DNA of 64,000 nt from Microbacterium oleivorans (GTDB taxonomy: Bacteria > Actinomycetota > Actinomycetes > Actinomycetales > Microbacteriaceae): NCBI RefSeq assembly GCF_001644225.1, contig NZ_LSTV01000003.1:1-64000 (forward strand), in the 5' to 3' direction. Of this stretch, positions 8,972 to 16,792 are shown one piece after another (the stretch's first letter is position 1; each line of letters starts with the position of its first letter). The position numbers were made by a program, and so were the translations under genes. The notes under the pieces were generated by a model. The model had not been told where the DNA came from and searched no databases. It saw nothing but the letters and a program-made list of their open reading frames with translations.

Positions 8972-10118
8972 TCAGCGCGCCGACGAGCATGACGCACGCC
9001 ATCGGCACCGCGGTCTCCTCGCCCCACAGACCCACCACGGGGGTGATGAGCGCGCCGGTCGCGAACTGGCACGCGCCCATGAGGGCCGCGCCGGCGCCGC
9101 GATTACGGGGCGTCGCCCGGGCGAGGCCGAGCGCGTTCGCGTTGCCGAACGTGAGACCCGCCGCCCCCATGGTGGCGAAGGCGCAGCCGAGGAAGAGCGG
9201 GATCGACAGGATGCCGGTGGCCGCCGAGACCGTCATGACCGACGCGGACGCGACGCCGAGCGCGGCGCCGACCACCAGCATCCGTTCCGGTCCGATGCGC
9301 GGCGCGTAGGTCGCGTTGATCAGGTTCGCGACGAGCAGCGCGACCCCGCCCCCGGCGAAGCCGAGGCCGTAGAGGAAGGGCGGCATCCCGAGGATCACCT
9401 GGGCGACGAAGGGGGATGCCGCGACGTAGGCGAACAGGCCCGCGAACCCGGCGACGTACGCACCGGTGTAGCCGAGGTAGATCGGGTCCCGCACGAAGTG
9501 GGCGAACGACGATCGCATGGCGCGCAGCCCGCCGGTGTGGCGGAGTTCGCGGGGCAGTGACTCAGGCACGACGAGCCAGGCGAGCGCGAGCATCAGGACG
9601 GCGATGACCGCGAGGGCCGTGAGCACCCCGCGCCACCCCGAGAACGAGGCGACCAGTCCGCCGATCGGGGGAGCGACGAGGGGGCCGAGGCCGCCGACGG
9701 TCGCGATCAGACTGAGCGCCCGGACGGCGGTGCGTCCTGTGCTGAGGTCGACGGCGATGGCGCGGGCGATCACGACGCCGGCCGCGCCGGCCAGCCCCTG
9801 CACCAGCCGCAGGGCGATGAACACCTCGATGGTCGGCGCGGCGACGAGGGCGATGCTCGCGAGGGTGAAGGCGCTCGTCGCGAGCAGGAGCACCCGCCGG
9901 CGTCCCCACGTGTCCGAGAGCGGTCCGAGCAGCAGTTGGCCGACACCGAGGCCCAGGAGGAACGCCGTCAGCGTCAGCTGCACCGTCGCGGGTGCGGCGT
10001 CGAGCTCGCGGGCGATCTGCGGCAGCGACGCGAGGTACATGTCGATCGCGAACGGACCGACCGCCGAGAGAAAGCCGAGGACGACGACGAGCCGGCGCGT
10101 GAGGTGCGGCCCGGTCAT
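8913..10118 (-). CDS. MFS drug efflux transporter, Bcr/CflA type
   Basis: A 401-residue, 12-helix proton-driven exporter of the DHA1 Bcr/CflA type. The N-terminus LGFLSAVGPFAIDMYLASLP, the motif-A loop LGPLSDTWGRRRVLL (about residues 63-77) and the R-rich loop RLVQGLAGAAGVVIARAI fit this family. The ATG at 10118 overlaps the stop of the upstream TetR gene (ATGA), so the two form a regulator-pump operon probably controlled by the operator at 10738-10763. The C-terminus overlaps the convergent hydrolase by 59 bases. The drug or metabolite exported is unknown. Confidence 0.9.
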   Translation of the reverse strand: MTGPHLTRRLVVVLGFLSAVGPFAIDMYLASLPQIARELDAAPATVQLTLTAFLLGLGVGQLLLGPLSDTWGRRRVLLLATSAFTLASIALVAAPTIEVFIALRLVQGLAGAAGVVIARAIAVDLSTGRTAVRALSLIATVGGLGPLVAPPIGGLVASFSGWRGVLTALAVIAVLMLALAWLVVPESLPRELRHTGGLRAMRSSFAHFVRDPIYLGYTGAYVAGFAGLFAYVAASPFVAQVILGMPPFLYGLGFAGGGVALLVANLINATYAPRIGPERMLVVGAALGVASASVMTVSAATGILSIPLFLGCAFATMGAAGLTFGNANALGLARATPRNRGAGAALMGACQFATGALITPVVGLWGEETAVPMACVMLVGALISLTLGIASNRASARSHSS

Positions 10119-10714
10119 ACGGGCGGGCGCAGGAGCGCACCCAGGGTGCGCAGCGTCGATTCCAGCCCGACCGTCGGATCGAGCAGCCACTGGATCTGCA
10201 GACCGTCGGATGCCGCGATGAGGAGCGACGCGAGGTGCTCGGCCGAGACGTCGTCGCGCACCAGACCCTCGGCCTGCTGCCGCCGCAGGCTCTCGGTCAT
10301 CGTGGCGCGGAGCCCGGTGAAACGGGCCGTGAAGAACTCGCGTCCGACTCCGGACTCCGTCTCGAGCGAGGCGGCGAGCAGGGTGGAGTACAGCGTGACG
10401 AGACCGGGCACCTCGACGTTCTTGATCGCCGCCTCGATCATCGTGTCGATGCCGGGGCGGAGGTCGGGGGAGTCGACGCGGCTGTCCTCGGCGTGCTTGT
10501 AGACGGCGACGAGCAGCTGTTCGCGCGAGTCGAAGTAGTGCAGGAGGGCGGCGTGCGAGACGCCGATGGCCTCGGCGATCTTGCGGAGCGACGTGCCGTG
10601 CGCCCCGCGCTCGCGGAAGACCTCGATCGCGCGATCGAGGATCTCCTGCCGCCGGGCGACGCCCTTCGGCTGCGATCCGCGGCGGCCAATCACGCCCTCG
10701 TCGTCCTGACCCAT
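10115..10714 (-). CDS. TetR-family repressor of the MFS pump
   Basis: A 199-residue TetR-type regulator. The N-terminal HTH spans about residues 20-65 (RQEILDRAIEVFRERG, then SLRKIAEAIGVSHAALLHYF) and the ligand domain follows. The ATG at 10714 is preferred: an upstream TTG at 10750 would place the first codons inside the operator palindrome. It overlaps the pump gene start and so is co-transcribed with it. It is likely to repress itself, the pump and possibly the divergent isomerase gene. Confidence 0.9.
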   Translation of the reverse strand: MGQDDEGVIGRRGSQPKGVARRQEILDRAIEVFRERGAHGTSLRKIAEAIGVSHAALLHYFDSREQLLVAVYKHAEDSRVDSPDLRPGIDTMIEAAIKNVEVPGLVTLYSTLLAASLETESGVGREFFTARFTGLRATMTESLRRQQAEGLVRDDVSAEHLASLLIAASDGLQIQWLLDPTVGLESTLRTLGALLRPPV

Positions 10715-10737
10715 GGGGACAGAGTAGGGCCGTCGAC

Positions 10738-10763
10738 GAAAAACCTCCAACTGGAGGTTTTTC
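10738..10763. promoter_or_regulatory. TetR operator, 12-bp arms GAAAAACCTCCA-AC-TGGAGGTTTTTC
   Basis: GAAAAACCTCCA (10738-10749) and TGGAGGTTTTTC (10752-10763) form a perfect inverted repeat with a 2-base spacer. It lies 23 bases upstream of the TetR gene and 60 bases upstream of the divergent sugar isomerase gene. Position and symmetry are those of an autoregulatory TetR operator. Confidence 0.85.
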
Positions 10764-10823
10764 TGCTATCGTCGTGGCCACGCCGCCCCGCGGCATCCGA
10801 CAACGACGTACGAAGGAAGGCCC

Positions 10824-11648
10824 ATGGCTCTGCCACTCGCCTCTGTCCAGCTCTACACACTCGCCAAAGAGTTCAGCGAGGACATGTCCGGATCGCTCGA
10901 CAAGCTGGCTGCGATCGGCCTGCGCAACGTGGAGGCGTTCGACTTCGTGCGGCGTCCCGACGAGATCCGCGCGGCCCTCGACGCCAGCGGCCTCGCCTCT
11001 CCCACCGGCCACGCGCCCCTGCTCTCGGACGAGCTCTGGACCCCGGACGGCTCGATCCCGACCCCCGCTCCCGAGGTCGTCTTCGAGGCGGCCGCGAAGA
11101 TCGGCATGACGACGGTCATCGACCCGTTCGTGCCCGCCGAGCGCTGGCTCACCGAAGAGGGTGTCGCCGACATCGCCGAGCGCATGAACCGCGCCGCCGA
11201 GAAGGCCGCGGAGTTCGGCCTCACGGTCGGGTACCACAACCACGCGCAGGAGTTCGTGGCGGACTTCGGCGGTCAGACCGCCTACGAGCGCTTCCTCGAG
11301 CTGACCGACGACCGCGTCGAGATCGAGCTCGACCTGTTCTGGGCGCTCACCGGCGGCCAGGACGTGCCGGCGCTCGTGAAGAGCCTCGGCGACCGGCTCG
11401 TCGCCGTGCACGTCAAGGACGGCATCGCCCCGGCATCCAACCCGTGGGCGCCCGGCGCCGACGCGTTCGGTTCCGACTCGCTCGAGCAGCTGCGCGCCGG
11501 CACGGGCGACGTGCCCCTCGCCGAGTCGCTGCAGGCGGGGACGGGCATCAAGTTCGCCGTCATCGAGTACGACAAGGCTCCCGGCGACGTCTTCGAGGAC
11601 ATCGCGGCCTCGTACGCCTTCCTGAAGAACGGCGGGTTCATCGCATGA
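10824..11648 (+). CDS. Sugar phosphate isomerase/epimerase (AP-endonuclease-2 TIM barrel)
   Basis: A 274-residue TIM-barrel protein of the xylose-isomerase-like/AP endonuclease 2 family. It has LASVQLYTLAKEF at the N-terminus, YHNHAQEF (a metal-ligand His region, about residues 138-145), a conserved acidic strand IELDLFWAL (about 168-176) and VAVHVKDG (about 194-201). GAAGGA precedes the ATG at 10824 by about 7 bases. It overlaps the oxidoreductase gene by ATGA, so the pair likely acts on the same sugar, polyol or inositol-like substrate. It is divergent from the TetR/MFS operon and may share its operator. Confidence 0.88.
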   Translation: MALPLASVQLYTLAKEFSEDMSGSLDKLAAIGLRNVEAFDFVRRPDEIRAALDASGLASPTGHAPLLSDELWTPDGSIPTPAPEVVFEAAAKIGMTTVIDPFVPAERWLTEEGVADIAERMNRAAEKAAEFGLTVGYHNHAQEFVADFGGQTAYERFLELTDDRVEIELDLFWALTGGQDVPALVKSLGDRLVAVHVKDGIAPASNPWAPGADAFGSDSLEQLRAGTGDVPLAESLQAGTGIKFAVIEYDKAPGDVFEDIAASYAFLKNGGFIA

Positions 11649-12772
11649 CCGGTCCCGTCGGAGTCGGCATCGTCGGTGCCGGTGTCATCAGCCAGACCTA
11701 CCTCGAGAACCTCACGTCGTTCCCCGACGTGAAGGTGGTCGCGATCGGCGACCTGATCCCCGAGCGCGCGAAGGCGAAGGCCGAGGAGCACGGGGTGCCA
11801 TCGTGGGGCACGCTCGAGGACGTCCTCGCCAACCCCGAGGTCGAGCTCGTCGTCAACCTCACGATTCCCGAGTCGCACATCGCGGTCTCGGTGCAGGCGG
11901 TCGCCGCCGGCAAGCACGTTTGGACCGAGAAGCCCCTGGGCCTCGACCGCGAGGGTGCGCGTCAGCTGCTGAAGGATGCCGAGGCTGCGGGTGTCCGCGT
12001 CGGTTCGGCGCCCGACACGATCCTCGGCCCGGGTTTCCAGACCGCGAAGCGCGCGATCGCCGAGGGTGTCATCGGCACCCCGCTGTTCGTGCAGACCGCG
12101 TTCCAGACGCAGGGCCCCGACCTGTGGCATCCCGAGCCCGCGTTCCTGTTCGCGAAGGGTGCCGGCCCGCTGCTCGACATGGGTCCGTACTACTTCTCGG
12201 CCCTCGTCAGCCTGCTGGGGCCCATCGCCGGCGTCGCCGCGCGCGGGTCGCGGTTCCGCACGGAGCGTCACATCCACACCGGTCCCCGCGCGGGCGAGAC
12301 CTTCCCCGTCGAGGTGCCCTCGTCGGTGCAGGTCCTCTCGACCTTCGAGGGCGGCCAGCACGGCACGCACCTGCTGAGCTTCGACTCGGCGCTCGAGCGT
12401 CACGGCGTCGTGGAGATCCACGGCACCGAGGGCTCGATCGTGCTGCCCGATCCCAACCGCTTCGAGGGGCGCACGGCGTACGTCAAGCCGCTCGGCGTGT
12501 TCCGCGACGGCATGAAGACCGAGCAGGAGTGGATCGAGGTCGAGCAGCAGGGCACGGTCGTCGGCCGCGGCCTCGGCGTGCTCGACATGGTGCGCGCCGT
12601 CGCGGAGAACCGGCCGCACGTGGCGACCGGCGAGCTCGGCTTCCACGTGCTCGACGTGCTGCTCTCGGCGCAGGACTCGGCCGAGACCGGCCAGTACCTC
12701 GAGATCGACAGCACGGTCGCACCGGTCCCGCCGGTGCCGGTCGACTTCGACCCGTTCGCCCGCACGCTCTGA
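11645..12772 (+). CDS. Gfo/Idh/MocA-family oxidoreductase
   Basis: A 375-residue NAD(P)-dependent sugar or polyol dehydrogenase. The Rossmann motif is VGIVGAGVISQTYLENL (about residues 5-21), followed by VVNLTIPESHIAVSVQA, the EKPLG signature (WTEKPLGLD, about 97-105) and a C-terminal alpha/beta domain with a substrate-site stretch GPLLDMGPYYFSALVSLLGP. The ATG overlaps the stop of the isomerase gene, so the two are co-translated. A strong hairpin at 12784-12823 ends the unit. The substrate is not identifiable from sequence. Confidence 0.9.
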   Translation: MTGPVGVGIVGAGVISQTYLENLTSFPDVKVVAIGDLIPERAKAKAEEHGVPSWGTLEDVLANPEVELVVNLTIPESHIAVSVQAVAAGKHVWTEKPLGLDREGARQLLKDAEAAGVRVGSAPDTILGPGFQTAKRAIAEGVIGTPLFVQTAFQTQGPDLWHPEPAFLFAKGAGPLLDMGPYYFSALVSLLGPIAGVAARGSRFRTERHIHTGPRAGETFPVEVPSSVQVLSTFEGGQHGTHLLSFDSALERHGVVEIHGTEGSIVLPDPNRFEGRTAYVKPLGVFRDGMKTEQEWIEVEQQGTVVGRGLGVLDMVRAVAENRPHVATGELGFHVLDVLLSAQDSAETGQYLEIDSTVAPVPPVPVDFDPFARTL

Positions 12773-12783
12773 GCCGCTGACGC

Positions 12784-12823
12784 GACGACGGCCCGGACCC
12801 TTGAGGGGGTCCGGGCCGTCGTC
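12784..12823. terminator. Bidirectional terminator hairpin, 17-bp stem
   Basis: A 17-bp perfect stem (12784-12800 with 12807-12823, GC-rich, key arm GACGACGGCCCGGACCC) with a 6-base loop lies between the convergent oxidoreductase and BLUF genes. There is no strong U-tract, as is common in high-GC actinobacteria. Confidence 0.85.
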
Positions 12824-12829
12824 GTCCGG

Positions 12830-13276
12830 TCAGCGCGGCTGGGTCGCGCGGACGCGGAACCAGAGGCTCAGCTCGCGTGCCGCCCGAAGGGTGGCCGACG
12901 GGTCGCCATGCGCTTCGAGGTCGTCGAACGTGTCACGGAATCCTTCCGGCGCCTCGGCGTCCGGGGTCGTGATGGGTTCGAAGCCCATGGTCCACTCGGC
13001 GAAGTTGCGCTCGCCGATGAACTCGTCGATGAGTACCCGGAGGTGGTCGTGGCGGGGGTCCCGTTCGATCTTCGCCATCGTGTCGCGGACGGCCTGTTCG
13101 GGGCCCTCGAGGATCTGGATGAAGCGGCCGTTCCGGTACAGCAGCATCCCCGTCACGTCCCGCTCGGCGTTCGAGGCACGGCTCTGCTCGAGGAGTTCGC
13201 GCAGCGCGCCGTCATCGAGCGGCGCGGTCGCCATGCTCGAATACACGACGGAGAAGACGGCGGGGGAGTCGGTCAT
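12830..13276 (-). CDS. BLUF-domain blue-light photoreceptor
   Basis: A 148-residue protein made almost entirely of a BLUF domain, which binds FAD and senses blue light by hydrogen-bond switching. The key residues can be placed: Tyr12 (VVYSSMA), Asn36 in SRASNAERDVTGML, Gln54 in FIQILEG, the ERDPRHDHL segment and Trp95/Met97 in FAEWTMGF. No output domain is attached, so it belongs to the short stand-alone class that must signal through a partner or its own C-terminal helices (after about residue 105). It overlaps the small gene upstream by ATGA, which makes that gene product the prime partner candidate. Confidence 0.9.
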   Translation of the reverse strand: MTDSPAVFSVVYSSMATAPLDDGALRELLEQSRASNAERDVTGMLLYRNGRFIQILEGPEQAVRDTMAKIERDPRHDHLRVLIDEFIGERNFAEWTMGFEPITTPDAEAPEGFRDTFDDLEAHGDPSATLRAARELSLWFRVRATQPR

Positions 13277-13521
13277 CGGTTCTCCCGGATCGTCAGGATG
13301 CCGGCGGTCCCGGCAACGGTCTCGGCGGACAGCGTCCGCATCGCGGAGACGAGGTCGGCGAAGGTGCCGACCGCGGTGGAGCGCATGTCGAACGCGACGT
13401 AGCGGCCGTCCCCCCGCCGTTCGATGTACCCCAGGAAGTTGCCGTCGCGACTGCCGACGTGGAAGCCGTCCTCGACGCGCGCCCAGACCGTGCCGGGGGT
13501 GGGATGGTGGTGCTCAGGCAC
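13273..13521 (-). CDS. Small protein of unknown function upstream of the BLUF gene
   Basis: I do not recognise this 82-residue protein. It has a compact, mixed composition with segments DGFHVGSRDGNFLGYIERR and YVAFDMRSTAVGTFADL, suggesting an antiparallel beta core plus a C-terminal helix. There is no signal peptide or membrane segment. The GTG start at 13521 has GTGAGG 12 to 7 bases before it, and a TAGCGT box at 13564-13559 could be the promoter. Its last codons overlap the BLUF start, so it is translationally coupled to the photoreceptor. It may be a partner in the light response or an unrelated neighbour. Confidence 0.7.
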   Translation of the reverse strand: MPEHHHPTPGTVWARVEDGFHVGSRDGNFLGYIERRGDGRYVAFDMRSTAVGTFADLVSAMRTLSAETVAGTAGILTIRENR

Positions 13522-13582
13522 AGCGGGGACCTCACAAGCTCGTGGTGCTGACCTGCCACGCTAGGTGAGGGCTCCGACGCTC

Positions 13583-13608
13583 GCGCGGGCTTGACAACCC
13601 GCCCGCGC
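13583..13608. terminator. Possible terminator hairpin after yajQ
   Basis: GCGCGGGC (13583-13590) pairs with GCCCGCGC (13601-13608) across a 10-base loop, 24 bases beyond the yajQ stop on the minus strand. The stem is GC-only and lacks a U-tract. Confidence 0.5.
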
Positions 13609-13632
13609 CGACCCGGTGCTCGGGCGCTGTGC

Positions 13633-14124
13633 TCAGCGGTAGTTGACGAACTGGAGGTCGACGTCGAGGTCGGCGGCCTTCAGCATCCGCTGCACTTCCT
13701 GCAGGTCGTCGCGGGACTTCGACTGCACGCGCAGCTCGTCGCCCTGGATCTGGGCCTTGACCGACTTGGGGCCCTCGTCGCGGATGATCTTGCTGATCTT
13801 CTTCGCGTCCTCGGAGGAGATGCCCTCCTTGAGGGTCGACACGATCCGGAACTCCTTGCCCGAGGGCTGGGGATCGCCGGAGTCGAGGCTCTTCAGGGAG
13901 ATGCCGCGCTTGATCAGCTTCGACTGGAAGACGTCGAGCACCGCCTTGGCGCGCTCGTCGCTGTTCGCCTTGATGAGGATCGACTCGCCGCTCCACTCGA
14001 TCGAGGCGCCGGTGCCCTTGAAGTCGTAGCGCTGCTCGACCTCCTTGCGCGCCTGGTTGAGCGCGTTGTCCGCCTCCTGGCGATCGATCTTGCTGACGAT
14101 GTCGAATGAGCTGTCGCTGGCCAT
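13633..14124 (-). CDS. yajQ: YajQ-family nucleotide/c-di-GMP-binding protein
   Basis: A 163-residue YajQ/DUF520 protein with two ferredoxin-like halves. Landmarks are [18 protein letters not shown] at the N-terminus, [13 protein letters not shown] (about residues 32-44), [11 protein letters not shown] and [12 protein letters not shown]. Relatives bind cyclic di-GMP or tRNA/nucleotides; the precise role in actinobacteria is not settled. The ATG at 14124 gives the family N-terminus, and a TACCCT box lies 7 bases upstream. It stands alone between the BLUF pair and the LysM lipoprotein, on the same strand. Confidence 0.93.
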   Translation of the reverse strand: MASDSSFDIVSKIDRQEADNALNQARKEVEQRYDFKGTGASIEWSGESILIKANSDERAKAVLDVFQSKLIKRGISLKSLDSGDPQPSGKEFRIVSTLKEGISSEDAKKISKIIRDEGPKSVKAQIQGDELRVQSKSRDDLQEVQRMLKAADLDVDLQFVNYR

Positions 14125-14182
14125 GCGTTCGAGGGTACCGCCGTCGAGATGGCGAGGCCCCGCGACGACGTGAAGCGTTCGA

Positions 14183-14548
14183 TCAGTTCGTGCTGTCGAG
14201 GTATTCGCGCCACTGGAAGGAGTGGTCGACGGTGAGGTCGAGGATGTCACCGGGGTGGAGCCAGCCGTTCGGGATGCGAGTGATCGGGATGCCGAACGTC
14301 CGCGAGATCCCCCAGGCGGTGTCGCCTTCGACGATGACGTAGTTCGTCGGAGCGTCATCCAGGCCAGTCGGGACAGGTCCGGCAGGGCGGAGCGGCTTCG
14401 GCTGAGCCGAGGTGGGCGGCGGGACGGTGCCCATCGTCCTCGACGGGTCCGGGGCAGCGGTCTGGGCGGTGTCGAAGGTGCATCCGGCGAGCGGGACGGC
14501 GAGTAGACCAGTGACGAGGACGGAGGCGAGGTTCGCGCGGTTCCGCAC
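14183..14548 (-). CDS. LysM-domain lipoprotein
   Basis: A 121-residue exported protein. The signal peptide ends in a lipobox LAGC with the lipidated Cys at residue 23, followed by a Pro/Thr-rich linker and a single LysM-like module from about residue 69 ([19 protein letters not shown], then [10 protein letters not shown]). It would sit on the outer face of the membrane and touch peptidoglycan. The GTG start at 14548 lies only 2 bases after the stop of the larger LysM gene, so the two are one operon. A likely accessory cell-wall protein. Confidence 0.85.
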   Translation of the reverse strand: MRNRANLASVLVTGLLAVPLAGCTFDTAQTAAPDPSRTMGTVPPPTSAQPKPLRPAGPVPTGLDDAPTNYVIVEGDTAWGISRTFGIPITRIPNGWLHPGDILDLTVDHSFQWREYLDSTN

Positions 14549-14550
14549 GG

Positions 14551-15426
14551 TCAGACGCTCGGCTCGGGGATCATGACCGTTGTGCGCTGGGGTGTGATCT
14601 CGACGACGTCCCCGGGGTGGAGGGGATCTCCGACGATCCCGGCATACTCGTTGTAGCTGGCGAGCGCCATGCCGTCGGTGCAGAACCGGTCAGCGATTCC
14701 ACGCCATGTGTCGCCCGCGTCGACGGTGTAGCGGATGACCTCACCGTCGCGGATCTCGGGGGTCCCCGAGGCGTATTCACCGGGGCGGGTGTCGCGCGGG
14801 GTGCCGCTCATGCTGACGCGGAACTCGCCCTCGGGGTCCGTCTCGACGTAGCGCGTGAGATCGACGCGAGCGACCGTGCCGTCGCAGTCCTGGTGGGTGT
14901 AGTAAGTCGGCCCACTGTCGCCCGGAATGCTGTCGGCGCGCTGGGCGCGGCCTGCGGCCTCCTCATGGAAGGCGACGACGTCGCCGTAGTAAAGCTGGCC
15001 GTCGGTGATGCCGTTGAGCTGGTTGAACTCGCGGGCGTCGAGGCAGAAGCGCTCCACCACCGACGTGTAGACATCACCCCGGCCCACGGTGTAGAGCGTG
15101 GCGAGGCCATCAGCGTTCCGGTCCTCGACCGTACCCTGAGCGCCGCTGGACCACATCTCTCCGAGGTCGGTCCCCGGAGGTCGCTGGTCGCAGATGATCG
15201 AGACGTAGGAGTAGTCGTCGAGCGGCGCGTGGGGGATCGGCGCGGTGGTCGGCGTCGCTGACGCAACCGCGGTTGGCTTCGGCGCAACGACCAGGGCCGG
15301 ATCGGCGGTGGGAACAGCCTCCGGATCGGCGGTGGGAACAGCCAGAAGCGGAGCGACCGTCATGCCGGCGAGGCCGACGAAGACGGCGGCGCAGATGCCG
15401 ACGGTGATCTTCTGAGCGCGATTCAT
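14551..15426 (-). CDS. Membrane-anchored protein with two Cys-containing LysM-like modules
   Basis: A 291-residue protein. Residues 7-30 form an uncleaved signal anchor, 31-70 a Pro/Ala/Thr-rich spacer, then two LysM-like modules: LYTVGRGDVYTSVVERFCLD (about 112-131) with YGDVVAF, and YTVDAGDTWRGIADRFCTD (about 237-255) with PGDVVEI. Four Cys are conserved with the divergent paralogue at 15541 (IICD, RFCLD, HQDCD, RFCTD), which suggests disulfides outside the cell. It is followed at 2 bases by the LysM lipoprotein. It probably binds the cell wall; no catalytic domain is seen. Confidence 0.8.
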   Translation of the reverse strand: MNRAQKITVGICAAVFVGLAGMTVAPLLAVPTADPEAVPTADPALVVAPKPTAVASATPTTAPIPHAPLDDYSYVSIICDQRPPGTDLGEMWSSGAQGTVEDRNADGLATLYTVGRGDVYTSVVERFCLDAREFNQLNGITDGQLYYGDVVAFHEEAAGRAQRADSIPGDSGPTYYTHQDCDGTVARVDLTRYVETDPEGEFRVSMSGTPRDTRPGEYASGTPEIRDGEVIRYTVDAGDTWRGIADRFCTDGMALASYNEYAGIVGDPLHPGDVVEITPQRTTVMIPEPSV

Positions 15427-15528
15427 CGGTTCGAACGTAGCCGGGCCTCTCGCCATTCGATCAATCGCGGCGTGTCGGTCATTCGCGTAGCGCCGGACGA
15501 TCGTTGCGCGCCCGTGACCCGGGACGGA

Positions 15529-15540
15529 TAGCGTCGAGGT
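15529..15540 (+). promoter_or_regulatory. Predicted -10 box TAGCGT, leaderless LysM gene
   Basis: TAGCGT (15529-15534) ends 6 bases before ATG 15541. The intervening CGAGGT is too close to serve as a normal ribosome binding site. Confidence 0.5.
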
Positions 15541-16383
15541 ATGGATCGTCGGGGGAAGATCATGCTCGGTATCGCCGTGGGGTCGGTGGTGGGCCTGCTG
15601 GCTCTCGCCGCGCCCGCTGTCATCGGGATGATCCCGACCGACGAGGTGGTCGCCGAGGCGCCGCCCACGTCGGCGGCACCGCCGCGGACGGCGACACCCA
15701 CGCCCACGCCTGTGCCGACGCGGCTCGCGCCCCTTCCCACGCCCGTCGAGACGACCCCGGCGCCCGAGAGCAAGTGCCTGGGCGTTCCGGCGGGCACGGA
15801 CCGCGGCGACATCTCGCCTGGAGCGACCGGCGTGGTCGAGCGCTCCAATGGGAAGGGCCTCGCGACGGTCTACCGGGTGGTCTCGGGCGACTCGTACTGG
15901 GCGATCGTCGAGCGCTTCTGCCTCGCCAGCGAGGACTTCAACAGCGCGAACAACTTCGGCGGTGCGGGCGACATCTACGCCGGCGACTACCTCGCCGTCC
16001 TCCCCGAGGGGCAGCCCGAGGCCCTGGCACTCAACGAGGCGGCCAAGGGCGGCTACCGCACGCATCAGGACTGCGACGCCATCGCGCGCATCTCGCTCGC
16101 AGAGCCCAACGCCGAAGGTCGGATCCCGGTCAGCATGTCGGGCACGATCGTCGACACCGGCAAGGGCGAGTACGCCGAGGGTCCGGTCGAGAAGGTCGAC
16201 GGCAAGCCCACGTTCTACACCGTGCAGCCGGGGGACACCTACCGTGGCATCGGCGACCGCTTCTGCGTCGATGCGATCACCGTGCAGGCGTTCAACGAGG
16301 CGGGCGGACCGGAGCACGTCCTGCAGCCCGGCGACCGCGTGCAGTTGCGGCCGACGAGCCGCACCATCGCGGCGCAGGGTTGA
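15541..16383 (+). CDS. Membrane-anchored protein with two Cys-containing LysM-like modules (paralogue)
   Basis: A 280-residue paralogue of the gene at 14551-15426, transcribed divergently from it. Residues 7-31 are an N-terminal anchor and 32-76 a Pro/Thr-rich spacer. Two modules follow: YRVVSGDSYWAIVERFCLA and YTVQPGDTYRGIGDRFCVD. The block GGYRTHQDCDAIARISL between them and VSMSGTIVDTGKGEYAEG are shared with the paralogue, as are all four Cys (KCLG, RFCLA, QDCD, RFCVD). It likely arose by an inverted local duplication. A cell-wall-binding role is inferred from the LysM pattern only. Confidence 0.8.
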   Translation: MDRRGKIMLGIAVGSVVGLLALAAPAVIGMIPTDEVVAEAPPTSAAPPRTATPTPTPVPTRLAPLPTPVETTPAPESKCLGVPAGTDRGDISPGATGVVERSNGKGLATVYRVVSGDSYWAIVERFCLASEDFNSANNFGGAGDIYAGDYLAVLPEGQPEALALNEAAKGGYRTHQDCDAIARISLAEPNAEGRIPVSMSGTIVDTGKGEYAEGPVEKVDGKPTFYTVQPGDTYRGIGDRFCVDAITVQAFNEAGGPEHVLQPGDRVQLRPTSRTIAAQG

Positions 16384-16422
16384 CGTTCCGCGCGTCGCCG
16401 CATCCGTCGTCGCGTCCACCCG

Positions 16423-16434
16423 TAGCCTGACGGG
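16423..16434 (+). promoter_or_regulatory. Predicted -10 box TAGCCT, leaderless membrane-protein gene
   Basis: TAGCCT (16423-16428) ends 6 bases before GTG 16435, matching the spacing seen at other genes. Confidence 0.5.
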
Positions 16435-16749
16435 GTGACCACGCCCGCCGTCCCGCTTCTTGCCCAGCGCGCGTGGGGCATCGCCGCCGTCGTGCTCGTC
16501 GTGCTCTCGGTGCTGCCGACCCTGTTCGTCCTGCTGCTCGCCGCGACCGTCGACGAGCAGTACGGGTGGCTCCTGATCCCGGCCTTCGCCCTCCTCGTCG
16601 GCGGCGGGTCGGTCGCGATGCTCACCGGCATCGTCGGTCTCGTCTTCGCGGGCATCCGCCGCCGCGGGTTCCTGTGGCCCGCGATCGGCACAGCAGCGGG
16701 GATCGGTCTCGTCGGCACCGCCTCGCTCATCCTGAACCTCGGCGCCTGA
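16435..16749 (+). CDS. Small integral membrane protein
   Basis: A 104-residue protein with three predicted membrane helices (about residues 14-38, 45-72 and 79-101) separated by short polar turns (VDEQYGW and IRRRGF). No conserved domain is recognised. The GTG start is supported by a TAGCCT box 6 bases upstream. It is followed 43 bases later by the FBP-domain gene, which has its own promoter, so the two need not be co-transcribed. Confidence 0.65.
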   Translation: MTTPAVPLLAQRAWGIAAVVLVVLSVLPTLFVLLLAATVDEQYGWLLIPAFALLVGGGSVAMLTGIVGLVFAGIRRRGFLWPAIGTAAGIGLVGTASLILNLGA

Positions 16750-16780
16750 CGTCGGCGGAGCCGCGGCATCCGCCCCTTCG

Positions 16781-16792
16781 TACAATGGGCTG
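16781..16792 (+). promoter_or_regulatory. Predicted -10 box TACAAT of the FBP-domain gene
   Basis: TACAAT (16781-16786) is close to the consensus TATAAT and ends 6 bases before ATG 16793, predicting a leaderless mRNA. It is the best -10 match among the series in this window. Confidence 0.6.

Noticed and set aside
10715-10750. TTG start at 10750 for the TetR gene
   Set aside because: Its first codons would be the operator palindrome itself; ATG 10714 gives a normal TetR N-terminus.
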